DNA of 64,000 nucleotides, from positions 2,232,001-2,296,000 of the forward strand of contig NZ_AP019777.1 in NCBI RefSeq assembly GCF_019669905.1. Direction: 5' to 3'. Made by a program: the position numbers and the translations under genes. The notes under the pieces are model-generated. The model had not been told where the DNA came from. It worked only from the letters and a program-made list of their open reading frames with translations, and made no database searches. How positions within the stretch are numbered: position 1 is the first letter of the stretch; the number at the start of each line of letters is the position of its first letter. This document shows, piece after piece, positions 28,501 through 38,175 of the stretch. Origin of the DNA: Methylomonas koyamae. GTDB lineage: Bacteria; Pseudomonadota; Gammaproteobacteria; Methylococcales; Methylomonadaceae.

Positions 28501-31500
28501 CCGAAATCGCCGAGCACAGCCCCGGCGAACATCTGAGCATCGGCTCCGGCGCCGCGATTCGCACCGGCATCGGCGGTTCGGTGACCTTAAACTCCTCGAC
28601 CTCGATTTTCCTGAACGGCACGATAGATACGCCGGCCGGCCGGATTGCGCTGAATATCGTCAATCCGCCGTTAATCACCGGCTTCAACGACGCGCAAGGT
28701 ATCTGGTTGGGTAGCGAAAGCCGCTTGAGCGCCAGCGGCGCTTATCTGCACCAACCCAGCGCCGCCGGCCTGCTGGCCGGCCAAGTGCTGGCCGGCGGCA
28801 GCGTCGCGTTGGCTGCCAACCGCGGCTATATCGTCGGCAAAGCCGGCTCGCAGATCGATGTCTCCGGTAGCGCGGCGTTGCTGAATATTGCGCAACTGCG
28901 CAACGGCCGCCTGACTTACGCCAGGCAGTCTATTGCCTCGGCCGGCGGTAGCATTGAGTTGATTGCCGGCGAGGGTATTCTGGCCGACACCGCGCTACAT
29001 GCCGCCAGCGGCGGCGCGAGTGCGGCCGGCGGCAGCCTGGCGGTCACGCTGGACCGCGGTTTGCGCGGCAAGCCGGAAATTCCGATTGCCGGCAGCCTAT
29101 TCCCGGACGACAGAAAGCCGAACCAGCCCTATCGGATTGAAATCTCCGCGGCCGACACCGCCAACGTTCCGGCCGGTTTGGCGACCGGCAGCGCTATCGA
29201 TCCGGCGCTATACGGCGGCAGAGCCTTATTGAACAGCCGGCTGATCAACGCCGCCGGCTTCGATTCGTTGGCGTTCGAAACCGACACTACGCGAGTCGGC
29301 GGCCAATTGAATAGCGGCATCCTGTTCAAGGGTAACGTCGAATTGCACAGCGGCCGCCAAATCGTATTCGATACCCCCAGCCTGCAAAGCGACGGCGGCT
29401 CGGTGCAACTCACTAGCGCCTACCTGGCGCTGGGTTCGTCGCAAAGCCGGGTTGGCGACAGTCTGGCACCTGCCGCCAGCGGCGGCAGCGGCCAATTTAG
29501 CGCCAATGCCAACGCGGTCGAATTGGTCGGCGGCTTGGCCTTTAACGGCTTCGATACGATACGCGTCAACAGCAGCGGCGATATGCGCCTGCGCGGTTTG
29601 CTCGGCTCAACTCAAAAAGATTATGTCGGCCGCTTGAACGTGGCAGGCGATTTGATCTTGCAGGCCAATCAACTGTATCCGGGCACGCTGACCGATTACC
29701 TGATCGACGCCGGCAGCCGTTCCGTCACGTTCTTGAATAGTGCGGGCCAGCATACGCCGGTGTATTCGGCCGGCGGCAGCCTGACCGTCAATGCCGCCAA
29801 TATTTACCAGCGCGGCACGCTGAAAGCGCCGTTCGGCAGTTTGAACTTGAATGCGGCCAATACCCTGCAGTTGGCAGCCGGCAGCGTGACATCGGTGTCC
29901 GCGGACGGCTTGCTGGTGCCTTTCGGCCGCGGTTCCGGCGGCACCGATTGGCTGTATCCGCTGGATGCCGGCCAAACCGCCAATATCGTGGTTACGGCGC
30001 CGCCGGAGAAAAGTCTGCACTTGAACGGCCAAGATGTCGACTTGCAACAGGGGGCGCTGATCGACCTGTCCGGCGGCGGCGATCTCTATGCCTACGAATT
30101 CATCCCCGGCCCGGGCGGCAGCAGCGACGCTTTGGCGGCCGGCAACGGCAGCTTTGCGGTACTGCCCGGTTTCAATTCCAGCTTGACGCCTTACGATCCG
30201 TTGGAATCGCCCGGCGCCGGCTTGCGCAACGGCGATAGCGTTTATCTGGCGGCCGGCAGCGGTCTGGCCGAGGGCTGGTATACCTTGTTGCCGGCGCGTT
30301 ATGCCTTGTTGCCCGGCGCCTATCTGGTAACACCGGTGGCCGGCAGCCAGGATGCAGTGATCAATACCACCAATAACGCCGGCAGTCCGGTCGTGGTCGG
30401 CCGCTACGGCGTTGCCGGCACCGCGATTGCCGACCAGCGCAGTAGCAGCTTTGTGGTCGAACCCGGCGCGATTGCCCGCACCCGCTCGCAATACATAGAC
30501 TATTACGCTAACAGCTTCTTTGCCGACAAAGCCGAGGCGGCCGGCGAAGCGGCGCCGCAATTGCCGCGCGATGCCGGCAGTCTTGTATTGTCGGCGCAGC
30601 GCAGCCTGAAATTGGCGGCGGATTTGGCGGCGCAACCGGCTTTGCGCGGTGCCGGCGGCCAAGTCGATATCACCGGCAACCGTCTGGCCGTGGTCGGCAA
30701 CAGTGCCGATCTGGCCGGACTGGAGACCGGAACGGTGGGCTTGGTGGCCGCCGATTTGAACAAATTCAACGCGCCCAGCCTGTTGTTGGGCGGCCAGCGC
30801 AGCAAGGAGGCCAAAGGCCAGCGCTTGACCGTCTCCACCAATAAACTGACAGTCGCCGGCAATGCGGTGTTGCAGGGCCAGGAAATCTTGTTGGCCGCCA
30901 CCGATTTGGTTCAGGTTGCCGCCGGCGCGCAATTGATCGGTGCCGGCTCGGCCGGGCTGTCCGGCGGCAACTTGTTGGTCTCCAACGCGGCAGGCGGCAG
31001 CGACGGCGCTCTGCTGCGGGTCGCGGCCGGCGGCCAGGCCGAAGTCGGCCGCGATCAAACCGTCAGCGGCAACCGCGGCGAGTTGGTCGTGGCTGCCGGC
31101 GCATTGATTAAAACGGCCGGTTCGGCGCTGCTGGATGCGACCAAAAACACCGTGTTCGACGGCAGCATCGATATGGCGGGCGCCGCGTTGGCGTTGAACG
31201 CCGGCCGCATCAGCATCGGCGCGGCACCGGCCAATACGCCCGGCCTGGTGTTGGCAAACACGGACTTCGACTTGAAAGAGTTGCGGCTGAACAGCCGCGG
31301 CGATTTCGATATCTACGGCGGCGTCAATTTGAATGTCGACAACTTGCTGATTTCGGCGGCGGCGATCAACGGCTTTGCCAATCAGGGCGCGGCGGCGAAT
31401 ATCAATGCCGATTCGATAGCTCTATTCAACCAGGGCGCCGCCAGCAACCGTAGCGGAACCGGTAGCGGCACCTTGAATTTGAACGCGGACGACATCCGTC

Positions 31501-34500
31501 TTGGCGCCGGCAGTTACGGCATCAGCGGCTTCGGCAACGTCAATTTCAAAGCCAACGCCGGCATCGGCGGCATCGGCCGCATCGTCGATCCGGCAACCGG
31601 TAACAGCCGGTTTGCCGATCCCGGTAAATTGAAGGTGGCGGCCAATCTGACGCTGGACGCGGCCTATATCGGCGGCGATAACGGCGCGACGACCAGTATC
31701 GACGCCGCCGGTTACCGGGTCGATCTGCTGGCCGGCAGTGCGTTGCCTGCCGATTTGGCGCCGGGTTTGGGCGTGCAATGGTCCATCGCCGGCAACAGTA
31801 TCCAAGGTAGCGGCCGGTTTTTGCTACCGTCCGGTAGCTTGAGCCTGCAAGCGCTGAACGGTCCGGTCAGTCTGGAAAGCGGTAGCGTCGTCGATTTGTC
31901 CGGCCGGGCTCTGGCCTTCGCCGATACCGTTAAATACTCCGCCGGCGGCAATTTGGTTCTGCAGGCCGGCAACGGCGACGTAGTGCTGAAATCCGGCACC
32001 CAAATCAATCTAGGCGGCGGCCAACGGACACTGAACGGCGCGACTTACCAGGCCGCCGACGCCGGCCAAATGCGGGTCAGCGCGGTTCAAGGCAAATTCG
32101 ACTGGCAAGGCGCTATCGACGGCAAAGCCGCTCTGCACACCGATGCTAATTTCAAGCAGGCCAGCTTGGCGTTGGATGTTAAAGATCTGGGCGATATTTC
32201 CACGTTGAGCGCAAAACTGGCTCAAGCCGGTTTCGCCGAACAGGTATCTTTGAAACAACGCCACGGTGATATCGCGCTGGATGCCGGCACTACGTTGAGC
32301 GCTCGCCAATTAGTATTAGAGGCCGATCAGGGCGCGGTGACGATTGCGGGTACCTTAAATGCTTCGAATGCCAAGGCCGGCAGCATCGACGTTTACGGCC
32401 GCAACGGCATTAGTTTGGCCGCAACCGGCCGCATCCTGGCCCAGGCCACCGCTAACGGCCAGAACGGCGGCCAGGTCACGCTGGACACGCTGCACCGCGA
32501 CGATAGCGGCAGCGATTTACTGGATTTGGCCGCGGCCGCGGGAATCATAGACGTATCGGGCGCTGCCGGCGGCAGCGGCGGTGCGCTGCATTTGCGTACC
32601 GGCCGCAACGGCAATCAAGTCAACATTTCGGCGATCAATGCCACGATTACCGGTGCCGATCCGCAGCGCAGCGCGGTCGAAGCGGTAAGGGTTTATACCG
32701 GCGTATCGACCGTTACCAGCGATCTTATCGCGACCTGGCGCGACCAAACCGCCCAGTTCATGCAAAACCGGCCGGCTCTGAGCGGGCTGTCGGCAAGCGC
32801 CCTGGAAATATTGCCCGGTATCGAAGTCCGCAGCAGCGGCAATCTGACCTTGGCCGATAATTGGGATTTCATGTCCGGCCAGTGGGCGGACAACGGGATC
32901 GATTGGCAGTCGGATTGGCGTTACGGCGACGGCCAATTGCCCGGCTTCCTGACCTTGCGCGCCGCCGGCCAGTTGAACGTCAACGCCTCGTTGAGCGACG
33001 CTTTTGCCAATACCTCGCTGCCCGGCCAGGAACAACAGGATCTGGAAGCGGCCTTGGGCAGTAAACTGCTAACCAAGGACTTGTTGCAACCCGGTTTATC
33101 CTGGAGTTACAAGCTGATTGCCGGCCAGGACGTGAATCTGGCGGCCACCCACGGCGACGAGCAGGTCAAAGTCAGAACCGGGACCGGATCGATAGACATC
33201 GACGCCGGCGGCAGTATCCGCTTCGTGCCGAAAAGCGGCAATAACCAGGCCGCCGCCGCGGTGTACACGATGGGCACCAGCGCACTGTACAGCCGTAGCC
33301 AGTTGTTAAACGGCGAGATTCCGGGCATCCCGGCGCAAAATGCCGGCGAGAGCGTGCAAAATTACTTGGCCCGGTTGAGCCAGGAGCAACTGAATCGGGT
33401 GCTGCGTTACGGCTTGCTGGATCAGGACAGCATCGTGCAGGGCATTGCCCTGTATGCCGAGTTTCCGACTCAAGGCGGCAACATCGGTTTGCGCGCCGGC
33501 GGCGATATCAGCGGCATCCAAACCGGACAAAGTATCGGCGATTGGCTGGTGCGCGACGGCCAATGGCAGGCCGGTAGCGATACTAACCAGGCCACGGCCT
33601 GGGGTATCAATATCAGCGGCAACCGCGATTTCGAGCAATTGGAATCCGATGCCGATGGCAATATGCTGTTTGCCGGCGCCAACCGCTATTTCAACCAGAA
33701 CGTCGGCGCCCTGGGCGGCGGTAACGTCGATGTCTTCGCCGGCGGCAATATCAGCAATTTGTCGGTAATGATTCCGACCACCGGCAAACCGCTCGGTACG
33801 ATAGACGCAAACGGCCGCTGGTTGCAGACCGGCACCTACATCAACGGCGGTGGCGACCTTAGCGTGGTTGCCGGAAACGATATCGTCGCCGGCGAGTTTT
33901 ACACCGGGCGCGGCAGCGCCGAACTGATCGCCGGCGGCAGTATCGCCAAAGGCGCGGTGCCGGGATCGGCGCAAAAAGTCGGCGTGATGCTGGATGTCGG
34001 CGATGCCGAGTTTCAGATCAGGGCGCGGCGCGATATCGAATTGGCCGCCGCGTTGAGCCCGACCGCGCTGAAACAAAAAATTCCGAGTTTTCCCGGCGAC
34101 GGCGTCGATAGCCGGTTTTTCAGCTATACCGCCAACAGTGCCGTCAACCTGACCTCGACCGCCGGCAATCTGGTATTCGAAAACGACTACGATACGGTCA
34201 AAGCCGTGAAGAAACTGGCGTCGAACGACGGCAGCGGATTCGAGTATTTCGTTTATCCGGCCACGTTGCGCGCCGCGGCATTGAGCGGCGATATCAGGAT
34301 CAACGGCTCGATGACGCTGTATCCGGATGCTGCCGGCGATCTGGAATTGCTGGCCAACGGCAATATCGGCTCGGATACGCCGGTGGCCTTGGCGAAGAAG
34401 ATCAGCGTCAACATGTCCGATACCGATCCGGCTTTGCTGCCCGGCATTGCCAATCCGGCGCGCAATCTGGACGGCGATTACGTGTCCGGTAACATTCAGG

Positions 34501-35957
34501 CTCAGCAATTATTGGATGCCAATTCGCCGAAGCCGGCGACGATACATGCCGTGGTTCCGGTGCATTTGCACGACCAAACTCGGCCGTTGATCGTGGCTAA
34601 AACCGGCAGCATCGGCTTTGCCGCCGGGCTGGAAGCGACGTTCCATATGCCGCAGGCCGCCAGTTTCATCGCCGGCCGCGATATCAACAACCTGTCGGTC
34701 AACGGCCAGAATTTATCGAGCAGCGACGCTACGTTGATCATGGCCGGCGGCAACATTAATTTCGATACCGTCACCGACAGCGACGGCAACGTGGTGTTTA
34801 CCCGCAACAATCCGCAATTCTTCCGCCTGGGCGGCCCCGGCCATTTGCAAGTGGTCGCCGGCGGCGACGTGGTATTGGGCAGTTCCGGCGGGATTCAGAC
34901 CGTCGGCAATTTGTTGAATTCGGGATTAGGCAACGTCGGCGCCAGCATCGATTTGTTGGCCGGCACCGCCGGCGGTATCGACCTGGCCGGATTTATCGAT
35001 AAATACCGCTCGGCCTATCCCACATGGTTAAACGGTCTGGAAAGCCAGGCATTATCGGAGCAGCAGCGTTATCTCGGTAACGTGCTGGCGGTATTGTTTG
35101 CCGAAATCGACCAATCGGCCAAAGCCGCGGCCGCGGCAGGGGAGGGCCAACGCGCCGCACAGTATAAGCGCGGTTTCGATGCGATTCAGGCCTTGTTTCC
35201 GAATGCCGAATACAGCGGCGATGTCAGTCTGGTGTTCAGCGCCGTGAAAACCCTGGCCGGCGGTAGCATCAACATCGCGGTGCCGGGCGGCAAGCTCGAC
35301 GTCGGCCTGACCGGCAAAAAAGCCGCCGACGAATTGGGTATCGTCGTGCAGCAGGTCGGCAATCTGAACATATTCACCCGCGACAACGTTAACGTGAACC
35401 AATCTCGCGTGTTCACCCTGGGCGGCGGCAATATCGTGGCCTGGTCTTCCAAAGGCGACATCGACGCCGGCAAGGGCGCGAAGTCGGCCTTGTCGGCGCC
35501 TAAGCCGATCACTACGGTCGATGCCAACGGCAATATCGTCACCGTGTTCCCGCCGATTATTTCCGGTAGCGGCATTCAGGCCATCGGCGGCGGCAACGTC
35601 ACACTGGCGGCGCCGCAAGGCGTGGTCGATGCCGGCGAGGCTGGCATCAGCGGCGGCGACATTACCATCGCCGCCACCGCGGTGATCGGCGCTTCCAACA
35701 TTCAGGCCAGCGGCACTTCGACCGGCGTACCGACTGCAGTAGCGGCCCCGGTGGTGCCGACCGGGGCCGATAGCGCCGCCACCGGCGCCGCCAAGTCGGC
35801 AGGCGATGCGCCCGCCGCCGGCAATAAGGATGCCGACGGCAAAAATGGCGGTGGCGATACAAAAGCCCCGATTGCCGTGCTCAGCACCGATATCGTCGGC
35901 TACGGCCAGTGCAGCGTCGGCGATATCCGCGACGGCAAGGCCGGTTGCGGCGGTTGA
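25584..35957 (+). CDS. Giant TpsA adhesin 2 with C-terminal cysteine pair (3457 aa)
   Basis: Paralogue of the adhesin at 2183-12280 and similar along its length. I chose the ATG at 25584 because it opens a basic, then hydrophobic signal peptide (AGGLVFGAGAAPAVA). The ribosome site is weak. The TPS domain (about 45-170) carries SFNIDKGYS and NQNGFLFGKDA. A long beta-helix-like repeat body follows, and then the DUF3739-type end (GVVDAGEAGISGGD). Unlike copy 1 it has a C-terminal extension with two cysteines in the last 17 residues (GYGQC...AGCGG). I noticed no other Cys in the mature chain. In Haemophilus HMW1 such a terminal disulfide loop tethers the adhesin to its TpsB. The likely exporter is TpsB2, last gene of this set. 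Confidence 0.92.
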   Translation: MKHQPLLSSDLPLSQPKPLAAAIRSLIAGGLVFGAGAAPAVADSPLPVAVNPAALATSGQATASVVGNAMTINQVTNKATLDWQSFNIDKGYSVEFKQPSSTSIALNNIHQQDASKIFGSLTANGQVYLINQNGFLFGKDAQVNVNALVASTLNISQADFENGITKVFDLNKNTNNFANSAAALKGNGELFLKNANGEYVKDAAGNKVKIEIFVQQGASIKTHGEGGRVILAAPSITNAGTIETPDGQTVLAAATDKVYLQEASDDPNVRGLLVEVGTGGDVNNVGKIIAERGNASLIGFAVNQKGIASATTSVKLNGSVRLLAREGIQTPSSVGGKLLGKSTKRNSVLPGQEQLGTSATVDLAENSRTSVDLDADKTLTAIDAQEQTPSYVQVSAHKVYLRNGSLIEAKSGNVELQALDNLSNPAEKGSARIFLDSGAKIDVSGVKNVVQSAESNVVEVELRKNELRDAPLQRDGVLYGKKVKVDIRDANLVYDADGKLVSAAIPVADIKGAVDRVAKNIDQRSTAGGSIDLKSSGDVVTKVGSSLDVSGGSIAYQGGNIVTTNLAAGNRIFNIADADPDLAYDNLFNYQHYSPGYVEGKAGGDLQISAYEALLEGNLQGSTVTGALQRHPEQWAAGASLLIDLINGNDFSRQNVTFDSRAVVQSLGPTDPIPRRSSGNPAPVALNINPDTLRNAGFRNLTVRANGDLLLADGNRLDLPAGAKLDLTARNFELRGSIVAPSGSVNLQPVVMGQVMQPSSITLAAGALIDVSGLWINDALDMQQGRGLSPIAIDAGSVSLRSEQRDLVLEAGSRIVADGGAWRKANSHVQAGQAGSIDLRAQTHLAGVTPASLVLNGSLQAWGLAQGGKLHLESNEVVIGSASDLPPRAGTAKPLLLASGFFQQGGFADFDIVANRYGLKLADHVQIDLQPRNRQLLASSGAAASGSKLVDVSREFSLPEYLRQPVSLNLSYAEIAEHSPGEHLSIGSGAAIRTGIGGSVTLNSSTSIFLNGTIDTPAGRIALNIVNPPLITGFNDAQGIWLGSESRLSASGAYLHQPSAAGLLAGQVLAGGSVALAANRGYIVGKAGSQIDVSGSAALLNIAQLRNGRLTYARQSIASAGGSIELIAGEGILADTALHAASGGASAAGGSLAVTLDRGLRGKPEIPIAGSLFPDDRKPNQPYRIEISAADTANVPAGLATGSAIDPALYGGRALLNSRLINAAGFDSLAFETDTTRVGGQLNSGILFKGNVELHSGRQIVFDTPSLQSDGGSVQLTSAYLALGSSQSRVGDSLAPAASGGSGQFSANANAVELVGGLAFNGFDTIRVNSSGDMRLRGLLGSTQKDYVGRLNVAGDLILQANQLYPGTLTDYLIDAGSRSVTFLNSAGQHTPVYSAGGSLTVNAANIYQRGTLKAPFGSLNLNAANTLQLAAGSVTSVSADGLLVPFGRGSGGTDWLYPLDAGQTANIVVTAPPEKSLHLNGQDVDLQQGALIDLSGGGDLYAYEFIPGPGGSSDALAAGNGSFAVLPGFNSSLTPYDPLESPGAGLRNGDSVYLAAGSGLAEGWYTLLPARYALLPGAYLVTPVAGSQDAVINTTNNAGSPVVVGRYGVAGTAIADQRSSSFVVEPGAIARTRSQYIDYYANSFFADKAEAAGEAAPQLPRDAGSLVLSAQRSLKLAADLAAQPALRGAGGQVDITGNRLAVVGNSADLAGLETGTVGLVAADLNKFNAPSLLLGGQRSKEAKGQRLTVSTNKLTVAGNAVLQGQEILLAATDLVQVAAGAQLIGAGSAGLSGGNLLVSNAAGGSDGALLRVAAGGQAEVGRDQTVSGNRGELVVAAGALIKTAGSALLDATKNTVFDGSIDMAGAALALNAGRISIGAAPANTPGLVLANTDFDLKELRLNSRGDFDIYGGVNLNVDNLLISAAAINGFANQGAAANINADSIALFNQGAASNRSGTGSGTLNLNADDIRLGAGSYGISGFGNVNFKANAGIGGIGRIVDPATGNSRFADPGKLKVAANLTLDAAYIGGDNGATTSIDAAGYRVDLLAGSALPADLAPGLGVQWSIAGNSIQGSGRFLLPSGSLSLQALNGPVSLESGSVVDLSGRALAFADTVKYSAGGNLVLQAGNGDVVLKSGTQINLGGGQRTLNGATYQAADAGQMRVSAVQGKFDWQGAIDGKAALHTDANFKQASLALDVKDLGDISTLSAKLAQAGFAEQVSLKQRHGDIALDAGTTLSARQLVLEADQGAVTIAGTLNASNAKAGSIDVYGRNGISLAATGRILAQATANGQNGGQVTLDTLHRDDSGSDLLDLAAAAGIIDVSGAAGGSGGALHLRTGRNGNQVNISAINATITGADPQRSAVEAVRVYTGVSTVTSDLIATWRDQTAQFMQNRPALSGLSASALEILPGIEVRSSGNLTLADNWDFMSGQWADNGIDWQSDWRYGDGQLPGFLTLRAAGQLNVNASLSDAFANTSLPGQEQQDLEAALGSKLLTKDLLQPGLSWSYKLIAGQDVNLAATHGDEQVKVRTGTGSIDIDAGGSIRFVPKSGNNQAAAAVYTMGTSALYSRSQLLNGEIPGIPAQNAGESVQNYLARLSQEQLNRVLRYGLLDQDSIVQGIALYAEFPTQGGNIGLRAGGDISGIQTGQSIGDWLVRDGQWQAGSDTNQATAWGINISGNRDFEQLESDADGNMLFAGANRYFNQNVGALGGGNVDVFAGGNISNLSVMIPTTGKPLGTIDANGRWLQTGTYINGGGDLSVVAGNDIVAGEFYTGRGSAELIAGGSIAKGAVPGSAQKVGVMLDVGDAEFQIRARRDIELAAALSPTALKQKIPSFPGDGVDSRFFSYTANSAVNLTSTAGNLVFENDYDTVKAVKKLASNDGSGFEYFVYPATLRAAALSGDIRINGSMTLYPDAAGDLELLANGNIGSDTPVALAKKISVNMSDTDPALLPGIANPARNLDGDYVSGNIQAQQLLDANSPKPATIHAVVPVHLHDQTRPLIVAKTGSIGFAAGLEATFHMPQAASFIAGRDINNLSVNGQNLSSSDATLIMAGGNINFDTVTDSDGNVVFTRNNPQFFRLGGPGHLQVVAGGDVVLGSSGGIQTVGNLLNSGLGNVGASIDLLAGTAGGIDLAGFIDKYRSAYPTWLNGLESQALSEQQRYLGNVLAVLFAEIDQSAKAAAAAGEGQRAAQYKRGFDAIQALFPNAEYSGDVSLVFSAVKTLAGGSINIAVPGGKLDVGLTGKKAADELGIVVQQVGNLNIFTRDNVNVNQSRVFTLGGGNIVAWSSKGDIDAGKGAKSALSAPKPITTVDANGNIVTVFPPIISGSGIQAIGGGNVTLAAPQGVVDAGEAGISGGDITIAATAVIGASNIQASGTSTGVPTAVAAPVVPTGADSAATGAAKSAGDAPAAGNKDADGKNGGGDTKAPIAVLSTDIVGYGQCSVGDIRDGKAGCGG

Positions 35958-35980
35958 CCACATTAGTCCTCGCGCAGCGG

Positions 35981-36010
35981 AATCCCGGCTCAGGCCGGGA
36001 TTTTTTTTTT
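35981..36010 (+). terminator. Strong rho-independent terminator after tpsA2
   Basis: AATCCCGG (35981-35988) pairs with CCGGGATT (35995-36002) over a 6-nt loop, followed by T10 including the arm end. It lies 24 bp after the stop and separates tpsA2 from the exbB2 operon. Confidence 0.9.
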
Positions 36011-36077
36011 GCGCAATACGGCGGCCTGTTGGCTGGAAAACAAAGATTGTTGCCGAATCAGCATTGCTAAAGCTGCT

Positions 36078-36116
36078 GCTGAAATATCAACACACGATCA
36101 GCAACAAATGCTGATT
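36078..36116. promoter_or_regulatory. Enhancer-like boxes upstream of exbB2
   Basis: TGCTGAAATATCAACA (36078-36093) is nearly the box before the PEP-CTERM gene. ATCAGCA-ACAAA-TGCTGAT (36098-36116) is a second palindrome of the same half-site. They lie 60-100 bp before a sigma-54 promoter, a normal enhancer distance. Confidence 0.6.
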
Positions 36117-36173
36117 AAGCAGCAGCCAATAAACAGTTTGCTTGCTAAGTGCTTGATTTCATCAGGATACGGA

Positions 36174-36190
36174 TTGGCACGCTTACTGCA
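36174..36190 (+). promoter_or_regulatory. Sigma-54 promoter of the exbB2 operon
   Basis: TTGGCACGCTTACTGCA has the GG-N10-GC spacing. Its 16-base core is identical to that of the PEP-CTERM promoter at 22358. The predicted start is near 36201, about 100 nt before the ATG. Confidence 0.85.
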
Positions 36191-36303
36191 AAACATAAGA
36201 CAGGTATTTTTAATCAGGCGTCCTAATGCCGTTTGCAGCAAGCCACTGCGCTTGCCGCTCCGTGGTTGTCGGTGGCGCCGTTACATTTTGATAGCAGAAT
36301 TCA

Positions 36304-38160
36304 ATGTTTAAAAAGTCTTTACTGTTCGGTTTTGCCGGTCTGTGTTTTCCATTGCTCGCCCAAGCCTGGTGGAATGCCGACTGGAGTTCGCGGCGGCAGG
36401 TGGCGGTGGATGCCTCGGCGACCGGGGCGGACGTGCAGGAGACCTTGGCTGACGTGCCGGTGTTGGTGCGGCTGCACGCCGGCAACTTCGGCTACTTTGC
36501 CGAACTGGCCGACAACGGCCGCGACTTTCGGGCAATGAAAGACGAGCAGACCCCGCTGGCCTACCAGGTCGAGCAAGTCGATGCGCTGAGCGAGATCGGT
36601 TTGCTCTGGGTCAAGCTGCCACAAGTGCGCGGCGGGGTGGCTACCGACGACTTCTGGCTCTACTACGGCAACGCCAACGCCGCCGACGGTTCCGATCCGA
36701 AGAGTTTGTACGACGTGGCCCAAGGCCTGGTCTACCACTTCAATGCGTCCGAGACGTTGCCGCAAGACGCCACCGCTTACGCTTCCCATGCCAGCGACTC
36801 CAAAGCCAGCATTCAAGCCGCCGGCTGGATCGGTGCCGCCGCCCAATTCAGCGGCGCCGGACCGATTACCGTCAACCCGGCGCCGCAACTGGCGCTGGAT
36901 CCCAGCAAAGGCTGGACCTTCGCCACCTGGCTGAAGATCGACCAGGCCAACCCGGCCGCCACCCTGCTCAGCGCCCAAGCCCCCGGCCTGGACCTGCGCC
37001 TGACCCTGCAAGGCAACGCCCTGACCGCCGTCGCCGGCAGCGCCAGCACCCCGGCCGCATCTCTGACCCTGGGCAAATGGCAACATGTGGCCCTGGTATT
37101 GCGCCCGGAAAACTTGGCCGCCTACACCGGCGCCAAAGCCGCCGAAAACCCCAACAGCTACGCCCCGCCGCAAATCGTCGAACTCTACCTGGACGGCGTC
37201 CCGGTCGGCAGCGTTAAAACCCAAGTCGCCGCCGGCCAACCCGCCATCCGCCTGGGCGACAACTACCAAGGCTGGCTCGACGAAGTCCAAATCGCCGCCA
37301 CCGCCCGCAGCGCCGACTGGCTCAAATTCGCCTACCGCAGCCAAAGCCCGGATTTTGCCGTACTCAGCTTCGGCCAGGACGAGTCCAACGGCAGCGGCGA
37401 CGCCGGCCACTTCATGGTCATTGTGCAAAACGTCACCGTCGACGGCTGGGTCGTCATCGGTCTGACCCTGATCATGCTGATCGTGGCCGTCATCGTCATG
37501 GTCAGCAAAACCTTAGTCATCAACCGCATCGGCAAAGACAACCGCGCCTTCCTGGCGCAATACCGCCAGCTCGACCCGAACACGCTCGGCGCGCTGGATC
37601 AGGCCGAAACCGCCGAAGAACACGAACTGGCCGACTCCGATTGGCTGACCGCCCTGGTCGGCAAACACGACCACTTCCAAAGTTCGGTGCTCTACCACCT
37701 GTACCACACCGCGATCCAGGAACTGAACAAACTGCAAGGCGGTGCCGACCAAGTGGTGACCCGCGAAGCCTGGGATTACCTGCGGGTCAAACTGGATAGC
37801 CAGATCGTCCACGAAGGCCAACGCCTGAACAAACACATGGTACTGCTGACCATCGCCATCGCCGGCGGCCCGTTCCTGGGCCTGCTCGGCACCGTAGTCG
37901 GCGTCATGATTACCTTTGCCGCCATCGCCGCCAGCGGCGACGTCAACATCAACTCCATCGCCCCCGGCATCGCCGCCGCCTTACTGGCCACCGTCGCCGG
38001 CCTGGCCGTCGCCATCCCGGCGCTGTTTGCCTACAACTACCTGCTAACCCAGATCAAAGACATCAGCGCCGGCATGCGCGTGTTCAGCGACGAATTTCTG
38101 GCCTTGTTATCGATGCGCGCCGCCCGCCAGGCCGCCGCCCATCAAACCAACGCCCGCTAA
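36304..38160 (+). CDS. DUF2341-LamG-ExbB fusion 2 (618 aa)
   Basis: Paralogue of the protein at 12672-14459 with the same order of parts. It has a signal peptide (cut after LLAQA), DUF2341 at about 22-110 (WWNADWSSRRQV) and a LamG-like domain at about 150-345. TM1 is at about 380-402 (GWVVIGLTLIMLIVAVIVMV). The MotA_ExbB core has TM2 at about 519-541 and TM3 at about 555-580 (IAAALLATVAGLAVAIPALF). It would drive ExbD2/TonB2. The sigma-54 promoter ties it to the PEP-CTERM regulon, which the first copy lacks. From about 36900 the codon choice becomes strongly C-ending (GCC, CTG, ACC), unlike tpsA2 just upstream. The ribosome site is weak. Confidence 0.92.
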   Translation: MFKKSLLFGFAGLCFPLLAQAWWNADWSSRRQVAVDASATGADVQETLADVPVLVRLHAGNFGYFAELADNGRDFRAMKDEQTPLAYQVEQVDALSEIGLLWVKLPQVRGGVATDDFWLYYGNANAADGSDPKSLYDVAQGLVYHFNASETLPQDATAYASHASDSKASIQAAGWIGAAAQFSGAGPITVNPAPQLALDPSKGWTFATWLKIDQANPAATLLSAQAPGLDLRLTLQGNALTAVAGSASTPAASLTLGKWQHVALVLRPENLAAYTGAKAAENPNSYAPPQIVELYLDGVPVGSVKTQVAAGQPAIRLGDNYQGWLDEVQIAATARSADWLKFAYRSQSPDFAVLSFGQDESNGSGDAGHFMVIVQNVTVDGWVVIGLTLIMLIVAVIVMVSKTLVINRIGKDNRAFLAQYRQLDPNTLGALDQAETAEEHELADSDWLTALVGKHDHFQSSVLYHLYHTAIQELNKLQGGADQVVTREAWDYLRVKLDSQIVHEGQRLNKHMVLLTIAIAGGPFLGLLGTVVGVMITFAAIAASGDVNINSIAPGIAAALLATVAGLAVAIPALFAYNYLLTQIKDISAGMRVFSDEFLALLSMRAARQAAAHQTNAR

Positions 38161-38175
38161 GCCCGGAGACGCAAC

